Assembly: GCA_903899965.1 (NCBI GenBank)
Contig: CAIULB010000009.1
Location: 1 to 64,000, forward strand
Source: an uncultured Methylophilaceae bacterium
Lineage (GTDB): Bacteria; Pseudomonadota; Gammaproteobacteria; Burkholderiales; Methylophilaceae
Direction: 5' to 3'
DNA: 64,000 nt
This document shows, piece by piece, positions 45,330 to 56,833 of this stretch (positions are counted from its first letter, which is position 1; each line of letters starts with the position of its first letter). The translations under genes and the position numbers were made by a program. The notes under the pieces were generated by a model that made no database searches, was not told the DNA's origin, and saw only the letters and a list, made by a program, of their open reading frames with translations.

Positions 45330-47378
45330 ATGAGCCGTAAAATCTTGGTCACTTCAGCGCTTCCTTATGCCAATGGCAGTATCCATTTAGGGCATCTTGT
45401 TGAATATATTCAAACTGATATTTGGGTGCGCTTTCAGAAGATGCAAGGCAATACCGTGCATTACGTTTGTGCTGATGATACGCATGGCACACCTATTATG
45501 TTGCGCGCTGAAAAAGAAGGCATTACGCCGGAGGCTTTAATTGCTAAAGTGCACACAGAGCATTACGCAGACTTTTCAGAGTTCTTAGTTGAGTTTGATA
45601 ACTACTACTCAACCAACTCGCCAGAAAACAAAGAGCTAGCAAGCGTTATCTATAAAGCGCTAAAAGCTAATGGCAAGATTGCGACAAAAACCATTGAGCA
45701 GTTTTATGACCCAATTAAAAACATGTTCTTGCCAGACCGCTTTATTAAAGGTGAGTGCCCTAAGTGTCATGCCAAAGACCAATACGGCGACTCCTGTGAA
45801 GTGTGCGGGGCGACTTACAATCCAACTGAATTGATTAACCCATTCTCAGCCGTTTCTGGCGCAGCCCCTGTGCGCAAAGAAACAGAGCATTATTTCTTCA
45901 AGCTGTCAGAATGCAGCGATTTCTTACGCGGCTGGACGCGTTCAGGCACGCTCCAACAAGAAGCTGCCAATAAAATGAATGAATGGATAGGTGAGGCGGG
46001 CGAGAATAAATTATCTGATTGGGATATTTCTCGCGATGCGCCGTATTTTGGCTTTGAGATCCCAGATGCGCCTGGCAAGTACTTCTACGTTTGGTTAGAT
46101 GCGCCGATTGGTTACATGGCGAGCTTTAAGAATCTATGTGCTAAAAATGGACTAGATTTTGATGAGTACTGGAAAGCAGATTCTAAAACTGAGCTTTATC
46201 ATTTTATTGGTAAAGATATTTTATATTTCCACGCTTTATTCTGGCCCGCAACCCTTGAATACTCTGGCTATCGTAAACCAACGCAAGTCTTCTCTCATGG
46301 GTTCTTAACCGTGAATGGCGAGAAAATGTCTAAGTCTCGCGGTACATTTATTACAGCCCGTAGTTATTTAGATCACATCCAAAATCCTGAATATCTTCGT
46401 TACTACTATGCCGCTAAGTTGAATGGCAGCATGGAAGATATCGACTTAAATCTTGAAGACTTTGTTGCACGTGTGAATAGTGATTTGGTGGGTAAATACA
46501 TTAATATTGCGAGCCGTACGGCAGGGTTTATCAATAAGCGGTTTGCTGGAAAATTAGTTTCGGCGAATAAGCATGTGGTTGTAGAAACAATTAAAGCATC
46601 AGCTCCTGAAATTGCTAAAGCTTATGAGGGCCGTGATTACAGCCGTGCACTTCGTGAAATTATGCGTTTGGCAGATTTGGCGAATGCGGATGTTGCAGAG
46701 GCCGCGCCTTGGATTGTGGCTAAGCAAGAGGGGGATGCGGCACAAGCTAAATTGCATGTAGACTGCTCAAGCGCGCTTGAAATGTTCCGATTGCTAACAC
46801 TTTACTTAAAACCTGCTTTGCCAGATTTGGCTGGTAATATTGAGCGATTCTTAAATATAGAGCCACTTACATGGGCTAGTGTGAATGATTCATTTATGGA
46901 TCACCATGCAATTAACGAATATAGCCATTTAATTACGAGAATTGATCCGAAAAGTATCGAAGCCATGACTGAAGCCAATAAAGAAAGTTTGCAACAACCA
47001 GCTCTTCTAGTCGCCAGTTTAGCGCCTGCGGTATCTGAAAAAGCAGGTGATTATATTTCGATTGATGATTTCACTAAAGTGGATTTACGTATCGCAAAAA
47101 TCGTTAATGCTGAACATGTGGAAGGCGCTGAGAAGCTTTTGCGCTTGAGTTTAGATATTGGTGAAGCGAACCCTCGTCAAGTGTTTGCAGGAATTAAGTC
47201 GGCTTACGACCCTGCCACTTTGGTTGGTCGTTTAACGGTAATGGTAGCAAATCTTGCACCGCGTAAGATGAAGTTTGGCATGTCTGAAGGCATGGTGTTG
47301 GCTGCAAGTGATGAGCGTGTTGGTCCATTTATCTTGTCGCCTGATGCGGGTGCTGAAGCTGGTATGCGCGTTAAATAA
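45330..47378 (+). CDS. metG: Methionyl-tRNA synthetase
   Basis: Charges tRNA-Met. The 682-residue class I enzyme has the HIGH-type motif in [14 protein letters not shown] near the start, a zinc knuckle with CPKC and CEVC (about 138-158), KMSKS in [11 protein letters not shown] near 336, and a C-terminal EMAP/Trbp111-like tRNA-binding domain (about 580-682, [20 protein letters not shown]). The frame opens at 45291, but the ATG at 45330 gives the usual [16 protein letters not shown] start and was chosen. Confidence 0.97.
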   Translation: MSRKILVTSALPYANGSIHLGHLVEYIQTDIWVRFQKMQGNTVHYVCADDTHGTPIMLRAEKEGITPEALIAKVHTEHYADFSEFLVEFDNYYSTNSPENKELASVIYKALKANGKIATKTIEQFYDPIKNMFLPDRFIKGECPKCHAKDQYGDSCEVCGATYNPTELINPFSAVSGAAPVRKETEHYFFKLSECSDFLRGWTRSGTLQQEAANKMNEWIGEAGENKLSDWDISRDAPYFGFEIPDAPGKYFYVWLDAPIGYMASFKNLCAKNGLDFDEYWKADSKTELYHFIGKDILYFHALFWPATLEYSGYRKPTQVFSHGFLTVNGEKMSKSRGTFITARSYLDHIQNPEYLRYYYAAKLNGSMEDIDLNLEDFVARVNSDLVGKYINIASRTAGFINKRFAGKLVSANKHVVVETIKASAPEIAKAYEGRDYSRALREIMRLADLANADVAEAAPWIVAKQEGDAAQAKLHVDCSSALEMFRLLTLYLKPALPDLAGNIERFLNIEPLTWASVNDSFMDHHAINEYSHLITRIDPKSIEAMTEANKESLQQPALLVASLAPAVSEKAGDYISIDDFTKVDLRIAKIVNAEHVEGAEKLLRLSLDIGEANPRQVFAGIKSAYDPATLVGRLTVMVANLAPRKMKFGMSEGMVLAASDERVGPFILSPDAGAEAGMRVK

Positions 47379-47394
47379 TAAAAGTTTTCAGAAT

Positions 47395-47424
47395 AAAAAA
47401 GCCTGCAATTTGCGGGCTTTTTTA
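47395..47424. terminator. Bidirectional terminator between metG and pyrF
   Basis: AAAAAAGCCTGC (47395-47406) pairs with GCGGGCTTTTTT (from 47412; one G-T pair) around a 5-base loop, between convergent genes. Confidence 0.88.
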
Positions 47425-47428
47425 TTGA

Positions 47429-48133
47429 CTAAAGAATTTCTTTATTTATGTTTTTGAGCGTTTCGAGTGGATTTTTGGATTGTGTAATCGGACGGCCAAT
47501 CACTAAATAGCTTGAACCGAGAGCCAATGCTTGGCTTGGTGTCACCACGCGAGACTGGTCGTCTAGGGCGGCATCAGCAGGTCGAATGCCTGGGGTCACT
47601 AGACAAAATTTGTCACCTAAGACTTTTCTTAAAGTTGGAGCTTCTTGTGCAGAGCACACAACGCCATCTAAGCCCGATTTTTGAGTGAGGATGGCAAGGT
47701 TTAGCACTTGGTCTGCTACAGAGCCAGCTACACCAATAGCATTCATCATTTGTTGATCCATGCTGGTAAGCACGGTGACTGCGATTAGTGTTGGTTTTCG
47801 ACCAGAGCGTTCAACACCTTCCAGTGCCGCCTCCATCATTGCACTCCCACCCGAGGCATGAACATTTAGCATCCAAACGCCTAATCGGCTTGCTGCCTCA
47901 CAGGCTTTTGCAACCGTAGTTGGGATGTCGTGAAATTTTAAATCTAAAAATATGCCAAAGCCTTTTGCAACAAGCGCCTCAACAAGTTGCGGGCCTGCTG
48001 CCGTGAATAACTCCTTACCTACTTTTAGGCGGCATAGGGTTGGATCAAGTTGTTCAACAAAATTAAGTGCATCATGAGCGTTTGCATAGTCTAGCGCGAT
48101 AACAATTTTTGGGTCGTGTGAGGTCTTGATCAT
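47429..48133 (-). CDS. pyrF: Orotidine 5'-phosphate decarboxylase
   Basis: Makes UMP, the last step of pyrimidine synthesis. The 234-residue TIM barrel has [14 protein letters not shown], the catalytic Lys-Asp tetrad region [18 protein letters not shown] (as [11 protein letters not shown]) near 60, NVHASGG, and the phosphate-binding [16 protein letters not shown]. The ATG overlaps the lapB stop by four bases, so it is coupled to lapB, an order conserved in proteobacteria. Confidence 0.97.
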   Translation of the reverse strand: MIKTSHDPKIVIALDYANAHDALNFVEQLDPTLCRLKVGKELFTAAGPQLVEALVAKGFGIFLDLKFHDIPTTVAKACEAASRLGVWMLNVHASGGSAMMEAALEGVERSGRKPTLIAVTVLTSMDQQMMNAIGVAGSVADQVLNLAILTQKSGLDGVVCSAQEAPTLRKVLGDKFCLVTPGIRPADAALDDQSRVVTPSQALALGSSYLVIGRPITQSKNPLETLKNINKEIL

Positions 48134-49293
48134 GCTGCAGTTTCTTTAGGTTCGGCTGGTAGAGATTCCCACGCATTGCATGCTGGGCATTGCCAGTGGA
48201 AGTTACGCGCTTTAAAGCCACATTGGTCGCAACAGTAGGCATTGCGGTTGCCAATAGCATAGCGAATGGTTTGATGCATTAAGTTAAGGTCTGTATTTGG
48301 ACCGCTACTTTGCAAGCTACGCGCTTTCAAGAGCTGATCAAGCGTTTGTAAGCTAGGTTTTCTTTCCAAATCATTAAGTGCCAGATTAGCCGCTGCATTC
48401 GCGCCTTGCTCGGCCAATGTAATTTCAAACACAACGGATAACAGCGATGGCAGTTTGTAGTTTTGGAAGTAGCCTCTTAATAGAGAAACGCCCTCATCAA
48501 GTTCATCTAATTCACGATAGCTATTAAGTAGTTTGTTGGCTACCATGCCTAAGCACTCTGGCTTTTGAAATTCAATGCGCTTCCAGAAGCTAATGGCAAG
48601 TTTGTGCGCTTTGGTGCTAGCTTCCATATCGCCTAGCATTATGTTGGCTCTTACGCAGTTCTTGTTGGCATCTAGCGCCATTTCAAGCTCGTGGCGTGCA
48701 GTATGTGCATCTTGGTCTAAAATTGATTTAATCGCCATTTCACAATAGAACTGTGCAACTTCTTTGCGGAATGAAACGCCAGAAACGCGTTCAAGTTCAG
48801 TTGCTGTTTTAATCGCACGCTGCCATTCGCGCTCTCGGATGAAAATCTCCAATAAAGCTCTCAGGGCGGGTTGTTTGTAACGACTATCATCAAGGCTACT
48901 AAATAGCTCTTCTGCGCGGTCGTACAAGCCGGCTTTTAGATAGTCTTGAGCAAGCTCAGCTTTGATAGCTTTGCGTTGTTCGGAAGGTAATTCTTTTCGG
49001 TCTAATAAGCTTAAATGCAGATTGATAGCACGATCTACTTCACCACTACGGCGAAATAGGCTACCTAATGCAAAATGTAATTCTAGTGATTCAGCATTCG
49101 CTTTAGCGGCTTCAATAAATGCCTCAATGGCTTTATCGTGTTGGTCGGTAATGAGGAAGTTTAAGCCTTTGAAATAAGCGGCAGGTAAGCTAGTAGATTC
49201 AGACAATAATTGTTTGATGTCGATTCGTGCGGCTATCCAACCTAATGCAAAGAAGAGGGGGATAGCAATGAGCCACCAATATTCAAAGTCCAT
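48130..49293 (-). CDS. lapB: LPS assembly regulatory protein LapB (YciM)
   Basis: Inner-membrane TPR protein that promotes FtsH-mediated turnover of LpxC and so tunes LPS synthesis. One N-terminal membrane helix (about 5-20) is followed by about eight TPR-like repeats and a C-terminal rubredoxin-like zinc site with YCCDQCGF and WQCPACNAW. The 387-residue length is typical. The gene sits between ihfB and pyrF as in relatives, but the small lapA gene that often precedes it is not found in the 200-base gap upstream. Confidence 0.94.
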   Translation of the reverse strand: MDFEYWWLIAIPLFFALGWIAARIDIKQLLSESTSLPAAYFKGLNFLITDQHDKAIEAFIEAAKANAESLELHFALGSLFRRSGEVDRAINLHLSLLDRKELPSEQRKAIKAELAQDYLKAGLYDRAEELFSSLDDSRYKQPALRALLEIFIREREWQRAIKTATELERVSGVSFRKEVAQFYCEMAIKSILDQDAHTARHELEMALDANKNCVRANIMLGDMEASTKAHKLAISFWKRIEFQKPECLGMVANKLLNSYRELDELDEGVSLLRGYFQNYKLPSLLSVVFEITLAEQGANAAANLALNDLERKPSLQTLDQLLKARSLQSSGPNTDLNLMHQTIRYAIGNRNAYCCDQCGFKARNFHWQCPACNAWESLPAEPKETAA

Positions 49294-49409
49294 TATTGAG
49301 CACCTTGGTGGTTTGCTGCTGAAAGGGGTTCACCTAATCTTTGGGAAATAATTTGCATGAATTGGATTTTACTGTTGCTAGTTAAAAAGGGCTAGGTAAA
49401 AATTATATA

Positions 49410-49457
49410 AAAAAACGGTAGCTTCCTTATCTGATGACTTGGAAACTACCGTTTTTC
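49410..49457 (-). terminator. Terminator downstream of ihfB
   Basis: A long hairpin with arms AAACGGTAG-TTCC type (49413-49425 and 49441-49454) and A/T tracts on both sides. It separates ihfB from lapB, so lapB needs its own promoter in 49294-49409 or read-through. Confidence 0.8.
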
Positions 49458-49493
49458 AGGTCTCAACCAACATAAAGTTGATTGATGTGAGGC

Positions 49494-49775
49494 CTAGACT
49501 AAATCAACGCGCTCGCGTAACTCTTTACCAGCTTTAAAGTGAGGCACATGCTTAGCAGGTACTTCAACTTTACTACCAGTTTTTGGATTGCGACCAAGGC
49601 GTGGTGGACGGTAGTTAAGACTGAAACTACCAAAGCCACGAATTTCGATACGCTCGCCAGCTGCTAAATTGTCCGTCATTGAATCAAGGATGGCTTTCAC
49701 TGAAAGTTCAGCGTCCTTTACAACAAGTTGCGGAAAACGTGCAGCTAAGTTAAGAATGAGCTCAGATTTTGTCAT
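49494..49775 (-). CDS. ihfB: Integration host factor beta subunit
   Basis: DNA-bending HU/IHF family protein of 93 residues. Family features are [37 protein letters not shown] and the flexible arm [15 protein letters not shown]. It follows rpsA by 11 bases, the standard rpsA-ihfB arrangement, which supports IhfB over IhfA or HU. Confidence 0.95.
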   Translation of the reverse strand: MTKSELILNLAARFPQLVVKDAELSVKAILDSMTDNLAAGERIEIRGFGSFSLNYRPPRLGRNPKTGSKVEVPAKHVPHFKAGKELRERVDLV

Positions 49776-49786
49776 GGCTTTCTACC

Positions 49787-51298
49787 TTATTCGTTGTTTT
49801 TGCTATCAAGTTTAGCTTTAAGCAATGCACCTAGGTTAGTAGTGCCTGCTGTTGCTGCGCCATCATCAGGCACTTGAGCAGCTTCTTTAGCTTTGGCTGA
49901 TTTTGCTTTAGGTTTGGCTTCAGTTTTTTCTTCTGAAGATGCGCCTGAAGGATCAGCTGTTAGTTGTTTAACGCCCAATGAGATGCGTTCTTTTTCAACA
50001 TCAATGCTCAATACTAACGCTTCTAATTCGTCACCTTTTTTGAAGTTACGAATTGCTTCTTCGCCAGTTTGTGTCCATGAAAGGTCTGATAAGTGAACTA
50101 GACCATCAATGCCACCTGGCAAGCCGATGAATACACCGAAGTCAGTGATTGATTTGATTTGACCGCTAACTTTGTCAGATTTTTTATGGCTTGCTGCGAA
50201 ATCATCCCATGGATTTGTTTGGCATTGTTTCATGCCAAGTGACAAGCGACGACGATCTTCGTCAATCTCAAGAATCATCACTTCAACTTCGTCGCCTAAT
50301 TGAGCGATTTTAGCTGGGTGAACGTTCTTGTTAGTCCAATCCATTTCTGAAACGTGAACAAGACCTTCGATACCTGGTTCGATTTCAACAAATGCACCGT
50401 AGTCAGTCAAGTTAGTTACTTTACCGAACAAGCGAGTGTTTGCTGGGTAACGACGGCTTAATGCAACCCATGGGTCATCGCCCAATTGTTTGATACCAAG
50501 TGAAACGCGGTTTTTGTCTTGATCGAACTTAAGGATCTTAGCTTCAACTTCTTCACCAACAGTCAACACCTCAGATGGGTGTTTAACACGGCGCCATGCC
50601 AAGTCAGTAATGTGTAGCAAACCATCGATACCGCCCAAATCAACGAATGCACCGTAGTCAGTGATGTTTTTAACGATACCCTTAACAACAGCGCCTTCTT
50701 TCAATGAACCCATCAATGCTTCGCGATCAGCACCCATGCTGTCTTCTAGAACAGCGCGGCGTGAAACCACAACGTTGTTACGTTTGCGGTCTAGCTTGAT
50801 AACCTTGAAATCCCATTCTTTATTTTCGAATGGTGTAGTGTCCTTAACAGGACGTAAGTCAACCAATGAACCTGGTAAGAATGCACGGATGCCGTTAACC
50901 ATCACAGTTAAACCACCCTTAACGCGACCGTTTACCATGCCCTTGATGATGCGAGCTTCATTCATCGCTTCTTCAAGATCTAGCCATGCTGCTAGGCGTT
51001 TCGCTTTTTCGCGTGATAATTTTGTTGAGCCGTAACCATCTTCCAATGATTCGATGCAAACTTTAACGAAGTCGCCAACTTGGACTTCCATTTCGCCACG
51101 ATCATTTAAGAATTCAGCTGCGTCAATCACGCTCTCAGATTTGAGGCCTGCATTCACTACAACAAAATCAGAATCGATAGAAACAACTTCCGCGGTAATC
51201 ACTTCACCAGAGCGCATCTCTTGACGTGCAAGACTTTCTTCGAATAACGCTGCGAAACTTTCGCCCATAGAGGCGGTTGAGGTTGAAACTTTAGCCAT
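49787..51298 (-). CDS. rpsA: 30S ribosomal protein S1 with five S1 domains
   Basis: Binds mRNA on the 30S subunit and is needed for initiation on structured or weak leaders. The 503-residue protein begins [20 protein letters not shown] and has five recognisable S1 domains, with repeated KSITDFG or NLTDYGAFV cores and ISLG-KQL ends. The family's usual sixth domain is absent: after [12 protein letters not shown] comes an Ala/Lys/Glu-rich tail of about 65 residues. The ATG at 51298 was preferred over a longer frame to 51352. The 230-base region upstream to cmk has no gene and probably holds the promoter; a TAGAAT box is visible on the minus strand near 51400. Confidence 0.94.
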   Translation of the reverse strand: MAKVSTSTASMGESFAALFEESLARQEMRSGEVITAEVVSIDSDFVVVNAGLKSESVIDAAEFLNDRGEMEVQVGDFVKVCIESLEDGYGSTKLSREKAKRLAAWLDLEEAMNEARIIKGMVNGRVKGGLTVMVNGIRAFLPGSLVDLRPVKDTTPFENKEWDFKVIKLDRKRNNVVVSRRAVLEDSMGADREALMGSLKEGAVVKGIVKNITDYGAFVDLGGIDGLLHITDLAWRRVKHPSEVLTVGEEVEAKILKFDQDKNRVSLGIKQLGDDPWVALSRRYPANTRLFGKVTNLTDYGAFVEIEPGIEGLVHVSEMDWTNKNVHPAKIAQLGDEVEVMILEIDEDRRRLSLGMKQCQTNPWDDFAASHKKSDKVSGQIKSITDFGVFIGLPGGIDGLVHLSDLSWTQTGEEAIRNFKKGDELEALVLSIDVEKERISLGVKQLTADPSGASSEEKTEAKPKAKSAKAKEAAQVPDDGAATAGTTNLGALLKAKLDSKNNE

Positions 51299-51528
51299 TA
51301 AAAAGGTACCTAAATAATCCCACCGTGCAGTGGGGTAAATTAAAAAAATCACGAGTTTTAGAGACTCGGATGCCTAAAAAATTAAAACAGACCGGAATTC
51401 TACAATAAAACAATCATTTAATTAAGTATTTTTTGATTTTTTTGTAAAACTCGAATTAATTGAGTTTTTGATTTGCTGATGAGTTTTGTTATGTGCGACA
51501 GATTGCAGTGCGATTTAGCGAATGTCAG

Positions 51529-52197
51529 CTATTGTAGATTTGCTGGAATGGCTTGTAACGCACTGTTAACTGCCTCTTCGATGTTGAGCTGACTCGTTTC
51601 TAAAAGGCTAGCATCATGAGCTTGTTGTAACGGCGCAACACTACGTTGACTATCACGCGCATCTCTATCTTGTAGGTCTTTTAAAATAGCTTGGTAATCA
51701 GCCTCAAGGCCTTTATTTATCAATTGCTTGTATCTTCTTTCTGCGCGGACTTCAGCACTTGCGGTTAAGAAAATTTTTGTTTTTGCATCAGGGAAGATCA
51801 CGGTGGCCATATCTCGGCCGTCGGCAACTAAACCAGGTGCCTTGCGGAAGCTGTGTTGTAAATCTACTAATGCAAGCCTGACCAGAGGATGCGCTGCAAC
51901 TTTCGATGCGCCTTGCCCCATTTGTTCTGTGCGTATTTTTTCGCTGACGTTCGAATCGTTAAGGTAAATTTCGCCATGTTCAAATTTGATATTTAATTGC
52001 GGAATAAGAGTCGCGATAGCTTGTTCCGCTTGCCAGTCAACATTTTGTTCGAAGGCTGCTAGCGCAATGATGCGATAGAGCGCGCCTGAATCTAAGTAAT
52101 GATACCCAAGTTTTTCAGCAACGAGTTGTGCAACAGTGCCTTTGCCAGAAGCTGATGGGCCATCAATCGCAATAACAGGAATCGGATTTATGCTCAT
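51529..52197 (-). CDS. cmk: Cytidylate kinase
   Basis: Phosphorylates CMP and dCMP. The 222-residue protein has the P-loop [44 protein letters not shown] with the NMP-binding Arg-Asp, and [12 protein letters not shown]. It overlaps aroA by four bases (ATGA) and precedes rpsA, an arrangement conserved across proteobacteria. Confidence 0.96.
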   Translation of the reverse strand: MSINPIPVIAIDGPSASGKGTVAQLVAEKLGYHYLDSGALYRIIALAAFEQNVDWQAEQAIATLIPQLNIKFEHGEIYLNDSNVSEKIRTEQMGQGASKVAAHPLVRLALVDLQHSFRKAPGLVADGRDMATVIFPDAKTKIFLTASAEVRAERRYKQLINKGLEADYQAILKDLQDRDARDSQRSVAPLQQAHDASLLETSQLNIEEAVNSALQAIPANLQ

Positions 52198-53492
52198 ATT
52201 GATTTAACGATTGTTGTAAAGCGTTCGAAGTAATCAGGGAAAGTTTTACCAACACATTTGGGGTCGTTAATGACAATGGGTACGCCGCCCAAGCTCACTA
52301 ATGAGAAGCACATCGCCATGCGGTGGTCATCGTAGGTATCAATCACAGCGTTTGGGGTGAGTTTTTCTGGGGGTGTAATAAGGATGTAATCAGCACCTTC
52401 TTCAACGATGGCACCAACTTTTCTAAGCTCAGTTGCCATCGCGCTAATGCGGTCAGTTTCTTTTACGCGCCAGCTCGCGATATTGCGTAAGGTTGTTGTG
52501 CCATCCGCAAATAAAGCCAAAATGGCGAGTGTCATTGCGGCATCAGGAATATGGTTGCAGTCTAAATTTATTGCTCTTAGTTTGCCTGTGGCTTGTTTCA
52601 CAATAATGCTGTTGGTGCCATATTCAACATTCGCGCCCATTTTGACGATTTCATCAGCAAACTTGATATCGCCTTGAATGCTATCTGATGAAACGCCTTC
52701 GATTTTCAGTCCCTTGGCATCTGCCGCAATTGCTCCAGCAGCAAGGAAATAAGAGGCTGAAGAGGCATCGCCTTCTACGTAAATTTCTTGTGGACTTTGA
52801 TATTGGCTATTGGCAGGAATATTGAAGCGTTCCCAACCATCACGTTTTACTTCAACACCAAAGCGACGTATTAAATTAAGCGTGATTTCAATGTAAGGTT
52901 TTGAAATGAGCTCACCGACAACTTCAATCGTGAACGCTTGGCCAGTCAATGGCAGTGCCATTAAAAGTGCAGTTAAAAACTGGCTGGAAACATCCCCGCG
53001 AATTTTAATTCTGCTCGAAGAGCCAATGCTCGCAGGGGATATTTTAAGTGGCGGGTAGCCGTCATTTCCCAAGTACTCAATATTGGCCCCAGCTTGGCGA
53101 AGTGCGTCGACCAAGTCACCAATTGGACGCTCATGCATACGTGCTATGCCAGAAAGCGTGAAATCACCTTCTGATAAAGCTAGGGCTGCTGTAAGCGGCC
53201 TAAAAGCAGTGCCTGCGTTACCTAAAAATAGGTCGGCTTGTTTGACTGCCAGCTTGCCGCCGTTGCCCGTAACACGCCAGTCATTTTCGCCAATTTTCTC
53301 AAGCAGAATGCCTAACTTCTCTAGCGCCTCCAGCATTCTTGCGGTGTCGTCGGAAGCCAATAAATCACGAATTTCTGTGACGCCATTTGAAAATGCAGCG
53401 AGCAACAGCGTGCGGTTTGAGATGCTCTTTGAGCCAGGTAATTTAATTATTCCGCCGACTTTGCTGGCTGGTTGTAAGGTGATTGATTCCAT
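52194..53492 (-). CDS. aroA: 3-phosphoshikimate 1-carboxyvinyltransferase (EPSP synthase)
   Basis: Joins shikimate-3-phosphate and phosphoenolpyruvate in the aromatic pathway. The 432-residue protein shows [17 protein letters not shown] near the N-terminus, [17 protein letters not shown] with [27 protein letters not shown] and the C-terminal [13 protein letters not shown] and [23 protein letters not shown] is the class I-type loop. The ATG at 53492 lies seven bases after the tyrA stop; a longer frame to 53546 would overlap tyrA and is less likely. Confidence 0.97.
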   Translation of the reverse strand: MESITLQPASKVGGIIKLPGSKSISNRTLLLAAFSNGVTEIRDLLASDDTARMLEALEKLGILLEKIGENDWRVTGNGGKLAVKQADLFLGNAGTAFRPLTAALALSEGDFTLSGIARMHERPIGDLVDALRQAGANIEYLGNDGYPPLKISPASIGSSSRIKIRGDVSSQFLTALLMALPLTGQAFTIEVVGELISKPYIEITLNLIRRFGVEVKRDGWERFNIPANSQYQSPQEIYVEGDASSASYFLAAGAIAADAKGLKIEGVSSDSIQGDIKFADEIVKMGANVEYGTNSIIVKQATGKLRAINLDCNHIPDAAMTLAILALFADGTTTLRNIASWRVKETDRISAMATELRKVGAIVEEGADYILITPPEKLTPNAVIDTYDDHRMAMCFSLVSLGGVPIVINDPKCVGKTFPDYFERFTTIVKSI

Positions 53493-53499
53493 TTTCTTA

Positions 53500-54384
53500 T
53501 TACTTTTCTCGATCTTTTTGCCAAGCTTGGCGTGCCTGACTTGCATGCTCGAACATGGTCTGCAAGCCTTGGCTGTCTTCGTTTTTCAATAGATGCTGTA
53601 AGGCTGATATTTCATCTTGGTAAGCTTCTAATTCGCTTAATAAAGCAGTTTTGTTCGCAAGGCTAATATCGCGCCACATTTCAGGTGAGCTACCAGCAAT
53701 GCGTGTGAAGTCTCTAAAACCGCTGGCGGCAAAATCAAACAGTTGTTTTGCATTTGGGCGGTTAGCTAAATCATTCACTAAAGCAAACGCCAATAAGTGC
53801 GGTAAGTGACTCACAGCAGCAAAGATTTGGTCGTGTGCTTGCGCGGTCATTTCACTGATATTTGCGCCCGCAGATTGCCACAACTCGTGCACAAGCTTGA
53901 TGGCTTCTGATGATGTGTTTTCGGTAGGCGTAAGCACCACATTTTTGCCAATAAATAAGTCAGCTTTTGCCGCAGTAACGCCGCTTTTTTCTGCGCCAGC
54001 GATTGGATGGCCGCCTACAAACTGACTAAGAAAGTGTTGAGGGTTGGTTGCTTGTTTAGAAGCGTTTTTAACGTACGCTTGAATGTCCGATTTTGTACTA
54101 CCAGCATCTGTAACAACGGTATGTGCAGAGAGATGCGGAATAATCGCTTCTAAAATTTTTGGGGTTTGAGCGACTGGCGTAGCAATCAATATTAAATCAG
54201 CATCCGACACTGCTTTTGCAATATCGGACTCAGCTTCATCAATTACACCTAAATTAATCGCTGCCTTAAGGCTCTCAAGATTGCGACCGACGCCCACGAT
54301 TTTAGGCGCCGCACCTGCTTTTTTGAGTGCGAGCGCAACTGAGCCACCAATGAGCCCAACACCAAAAATGACGATTTTATTCAA
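53500..54384 (-). CDS. tyrA: Prephenate dehydrogenase
   Basis: Oxidative decarboxylation of prephenate (or arogenate) toward tyrosine. The 294-residue protein starts with a Rossmann motif [18 protein letters not shown], has [10 protein letters not shown], the active-site [16 protein letters not shown] near 138 and [12 protein letters not shown] with a catalytic His. It is a free-standing TyrA with no chorismate mutase domain. Adjacent to aroA as in many betaproteobacteria. Confidence 0.95.
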   Translation of the reverse strand: MNKIVIFGVGLIGGSVALALKKAGAAPKIVGVGRNLESLKAAINLGVIDEAESDIAKAVSDADLILIATPVAQTPKILEAIIPHLSAHTVVTDAGSTKSDIQAYVKNASKQATNPQHFLSQFVGGHPIAGAEKSGVTAAKADLFIGKNVVLTPTENTSSEAIKLVHELWQSAGANISEMTAQAHDQIFAAVSHLPHLLAFALVNDLANRPNAKQLFDFAASGFRDFTRIAGSSPEMWRDISLANKTALLSELEAYQDEISALQHLLKNEDSQGLQTMFEHASQARQAWQKDREK

Positions 54385-54404
54385 GTGTATTGCTTTGAAG
54401 ATGA

Positions 54405-55190
54405 TTAATGCGGGAATTGTAGCATCGACAAGCTTGGCTTGTCTGATTTATGGCCTTTTAATGGTTTAGCGTGTTTTATCTTTTGCCACTCGCCATCAAT
54501 TAAGGCTTCTTGTGGGGCAAAGTTCTCTTTGTAGGCCATTTTGCGACTATTTTTTATCCAGTAACCTAAATATAAGTAAGGTAATTTCAGGTGCTTGCAC
54601 CAATCAATCAGCCACATAATGCTATAAGTGCCGTAGCTGGCTTTGCTGTCAGCGCTGTCGTAAAAGGTATAAACCGCCGAAACGCCGTCTTCGACGATAT
54701 CGACCACGCTGACGATTTTCAGTAGGCCATCCAAAGTAAATGAAATAAACAAGCTATCGACATTACTTTGTACTAAAAAATTGCGGTATTGCTCTGCAGT
54801 TTCTTCTTGCGCATTGCCTTCGTGCCGTGCGATTTGGTAAGCCTTGTAAAGCTCAAAATGTGTTTCATCAAACGAGAGCGTAGAAACGCTCGCATCTAAA
54901 CTTTGATGCTGTTTGTAAGCGCGTTTTTGGCTCCTGCTTGCTTGAAAATCAGCTACTGGCAGCCGCACAGGAATGCAGGCATTGCAGTTTTCACAATGTG
55001 GGCGATAGACAAACTTTCCACTTCGTCTGAAACCTTCTTGAATAAGACCGCTGTATTGATGACCATCGACTAAGTGTTGAGGTGTGGCGATTAAAGATTG
55101 GGCGAGTTGATTGCTTAAGTAGCCGCAAGAATAGGGTGCCGTCACGTAGAACTGGATTTTTTGCAGAGCTGAATCGGCTGGTGTGGTCAT
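54405..55190 (-). CDS. bpt: Leucyl-transferase Bpt (ATE1 family, N-degron pathway)
   Basis: Bacterial ATE1-type aminoacyl-tRNA-protein transferase of 261 residues that tags proteins with N-terminal acidic residues. Motifs are [13 protein letters not shown], the [20 protein letters not shown] block with its cysteines (about 50-70), and [20 protein letters not shown] with YLGYWI. It overlaps aat by four bases (ATGA), so both branches of the N-end rule are in one unit; the tagged proteins would go to ClpS/ClpAP. Confidence 0.93.
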   Translation of the reverse strand: MTTPADSALQKIQFYVTAPYSCGYLSNQLAQSLIATPQHLVDGHQYSGLIQEGFRRSGKFVYRPHCENCNACIPVRLPVADFQASRSQKRAYKQHQSLDASVSTLSFDETHFELYKAYQIARHEGNAQEETAEQYRNFLVQSNVDSLFISFTLDGLLKIVSVVDIVEDGVSAVYTFYDSADSKASYGTYSIMWLIDWCKHLKLPYLYLGYWIKNSRKMAYKENFAPQEALIDGEWQKIKHAKPLKGHKSDKPSLSMLQFPH

Positions 55191-55912
55191 ATCAAATCAT
55201 TTAACTTGGAAATAAAGTCATTGCGGCTAATTTCTTGCGCCCCTAAAGAGGCGAGATGTTTTGTGTTCATTTGGCAATCAATCATGCCGACATCTTTCTC
55301 TTTTAAAAATTGCACCAAGTGGGTAAAAGCAATTTTTGAGGCATCGGTTGCATGATGAAACATAGATTCACCATAAAACATTTTGTTGATCAGCACGCCG
55401 TATAAGCCACCAACTAAATTGTTATCTATCCATGTTTCAGCCGAGTACGCATAACCCAATTGATGGAGTTCGCAATAAGCATCGATAATATCTGAAGTAA
55501 TCCAAGTGCCATTTTGGTCTGGGCGATTGGTGTTCGCACAAGCTTCCATCACTTGGCGAAAATGGGTATTAAATCTCACCTCAAAATCATTTTTCTTTAA
55601 GCGTTTAGCTAGTGAATTTGATATTTTGAAGTTTTGAGGGAAAAGTACCATGCGGGGATTCGGGCTCCACCAAAGCACAGGTTCACCTTCGCTAAACCAA
55701 GGAAAAATGCCGGAGCGATAGGCTGATAAAAGGCGCTCGCCTGACAACTCTCCACCTATTGCTAACAAGCCGTTTGGCTCAGTCAAAGCATCTCTGATAG
55801 GAGGAAAGGGCGTGTCATCATCTAGCACAGCCACCTTGCCTGTGGGGAGTTGATAGTAATCACCTTGCACTTCGAGTTCCTTTGGTCTGAGTGTACTTAA
55901 ATCAGCATCCAA
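55187..55912 (-). CDS. aat: Leucyl/phenylalanyl-tRNA-protein transferase
   Basis: Adds Leu or Phe to proteins with N-terminal Arg or Lys for ClpAPS degradation. The 241-residue protein has [19 protein letters not shown] near residue 35, [30 protein letters not shown] and [19 protein letters not shown], with [15 protein letters not shown] near the C-terminus. It overlaps the upstream HMA-MauE gene by 16 bases and bpt by four. Confidence 0.96.
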   Translation of the reverse strand: MDADLSTLRPKELEVQGDYYQLPTGKVAVLDDDTPFPPIRDALTEPNGLLAIGGELSGERLLSAYRSGIFPWFSEGEPVLWWSPNPRMVLFPQNFKISNSLAKRLKKNDFEVRFNTHFRQVMEACANTNRPDQNGTWITSDIIDAYCELHQLGYAYSAETWIDNNLVGGLYGVLINKMFYGESMFHHATDASKIAFTHLVQFLKEKDVGMIDCQMNTKHLASLGAQEISRNDFISKLNDLI

Positions 55913-56631
55913 GCTGCCATGCCAGCCATTAACAGGTCTTCTATAATGGTGATGGTCGACATAGGCAATTCAAAGATCGCGCCTAAGCAGGCACAGCGAA
56001 TTTTTTGTTTATTCATGACGGCGCGTATCACACCTAAGCTAGAAAAGCCCATGATGACAAGAGTCGCAGTATTGGTGATTTGTGGTGCTATGCCTAATAA
56101 ATAGGCCAATCCTAGCGCCAGCTCAATAAAAGGATAAACAAAGCCATAAGCCTTGCAGCGTATGGCGAGTAAGTCATACATCGCATAACTGCTGGCAAAG
56201 GCTTTGATGTTGAGCATTTTGAAGAATGAAAACACTAAAAAGAAGCCTGCCATAAAGTGCATCATCCAACGCTCAGTATTGAAACTTGCTTGTGCAAGGT
56301 TGAGGGCTAAGGTGGTCATTAAGATATAGCCTACTATTAAAAATAGCGGTTGATACGTTGCTAACCAAGGCTTCTTGTCGTTTGTTATCACTGGCGCTTC
56401 AGTAATGTTCGTTACGATTAACTTAGATGCTTTGTAATCGCCAGTGGAAGCTAAAGCTTTGTTGATTTGCGCGATGCTCGCGGTGGTGTTTTTAAGTTTA
56501 GCGACTGGTGGATTGAGCGAAACTGAAACGGTTTCAGCAAATGGAGTAAGCGCGTTAGTTACTTTATTTATGCAACTACCACAATGCATGCCTTTAATCG
56601 CTAAGTCTGAGGTTTTTTCTGAATGCTTCAT
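55897..56631 (-). CDS. HMA-domain / MauE-like membrane fusion protein
   Basis: About 244 residues: an N-terminal heavy-metal-associated domain (about 8-70) with the metal-binding [11 protein letters not shown], then a MauE/DoxX-like four-helix membrane domain with [13 protein letters not shown] helices (about 105-244) and a cysteine pair motif [16 protein letters not shown]. MauE in methylamine dehydrogenase clusters is needed for disulfide formation in that enzyme. The HMA fusion suggests copper or redox handling at the inner membrane. The ATG at 56631 gives a sensible HMA start; a longer frame to 56685 is possible, and no strong ribosome-binding site supports either. It is the first gene of the unit with aat and bpt, probably by position only. 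Confidence 0.82.
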   Translation of the reverse strand: MKHSEKTSDLAIKGMHCGSCINKVTNALTPFAETVSVSLNPPVAKLKNTTASIAQINKALASTGDYKASKLIVTNITEAPVITNDKKPWLATYQPLFLIVGYILMTTLALNLAQASFNTERWMMHFMAGFFLVFSFFKMLNIKAFASSYAMYDLLAIRCKAYGFVYPFIELALGLAYLLGIAPQITNTATLVIMGFSSLGVIRAVMNKQKIRCACLGAIFELPMSTITIIEDLLMAGMAAWMLI

Positions 56632-56833
56632 GTTGTGCAACCAAAACACTAAAGTCTTTAGTTTATACCAATTGCGGTAAAGCAAACCTCTTGCTAGCGT
56701 CTAGTTTTATAGGTCGATAAAAGATTTGAATTGTTCGCTGATGATTTTTACTCTTAAGAAAACAGTTACTTTGGGCGATATTCATTTCGATTTCGGGTAA
56801 AATAGTGCTTTTATCTTTTCAGCTTTTTAGGCC

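Noticed and set aside
49294..49493. A lapA gene expected before lapB
   Set aside because: No open frame with the two-helix LapA pattern is present; the gap holds only a terminator and no recognisable gene.
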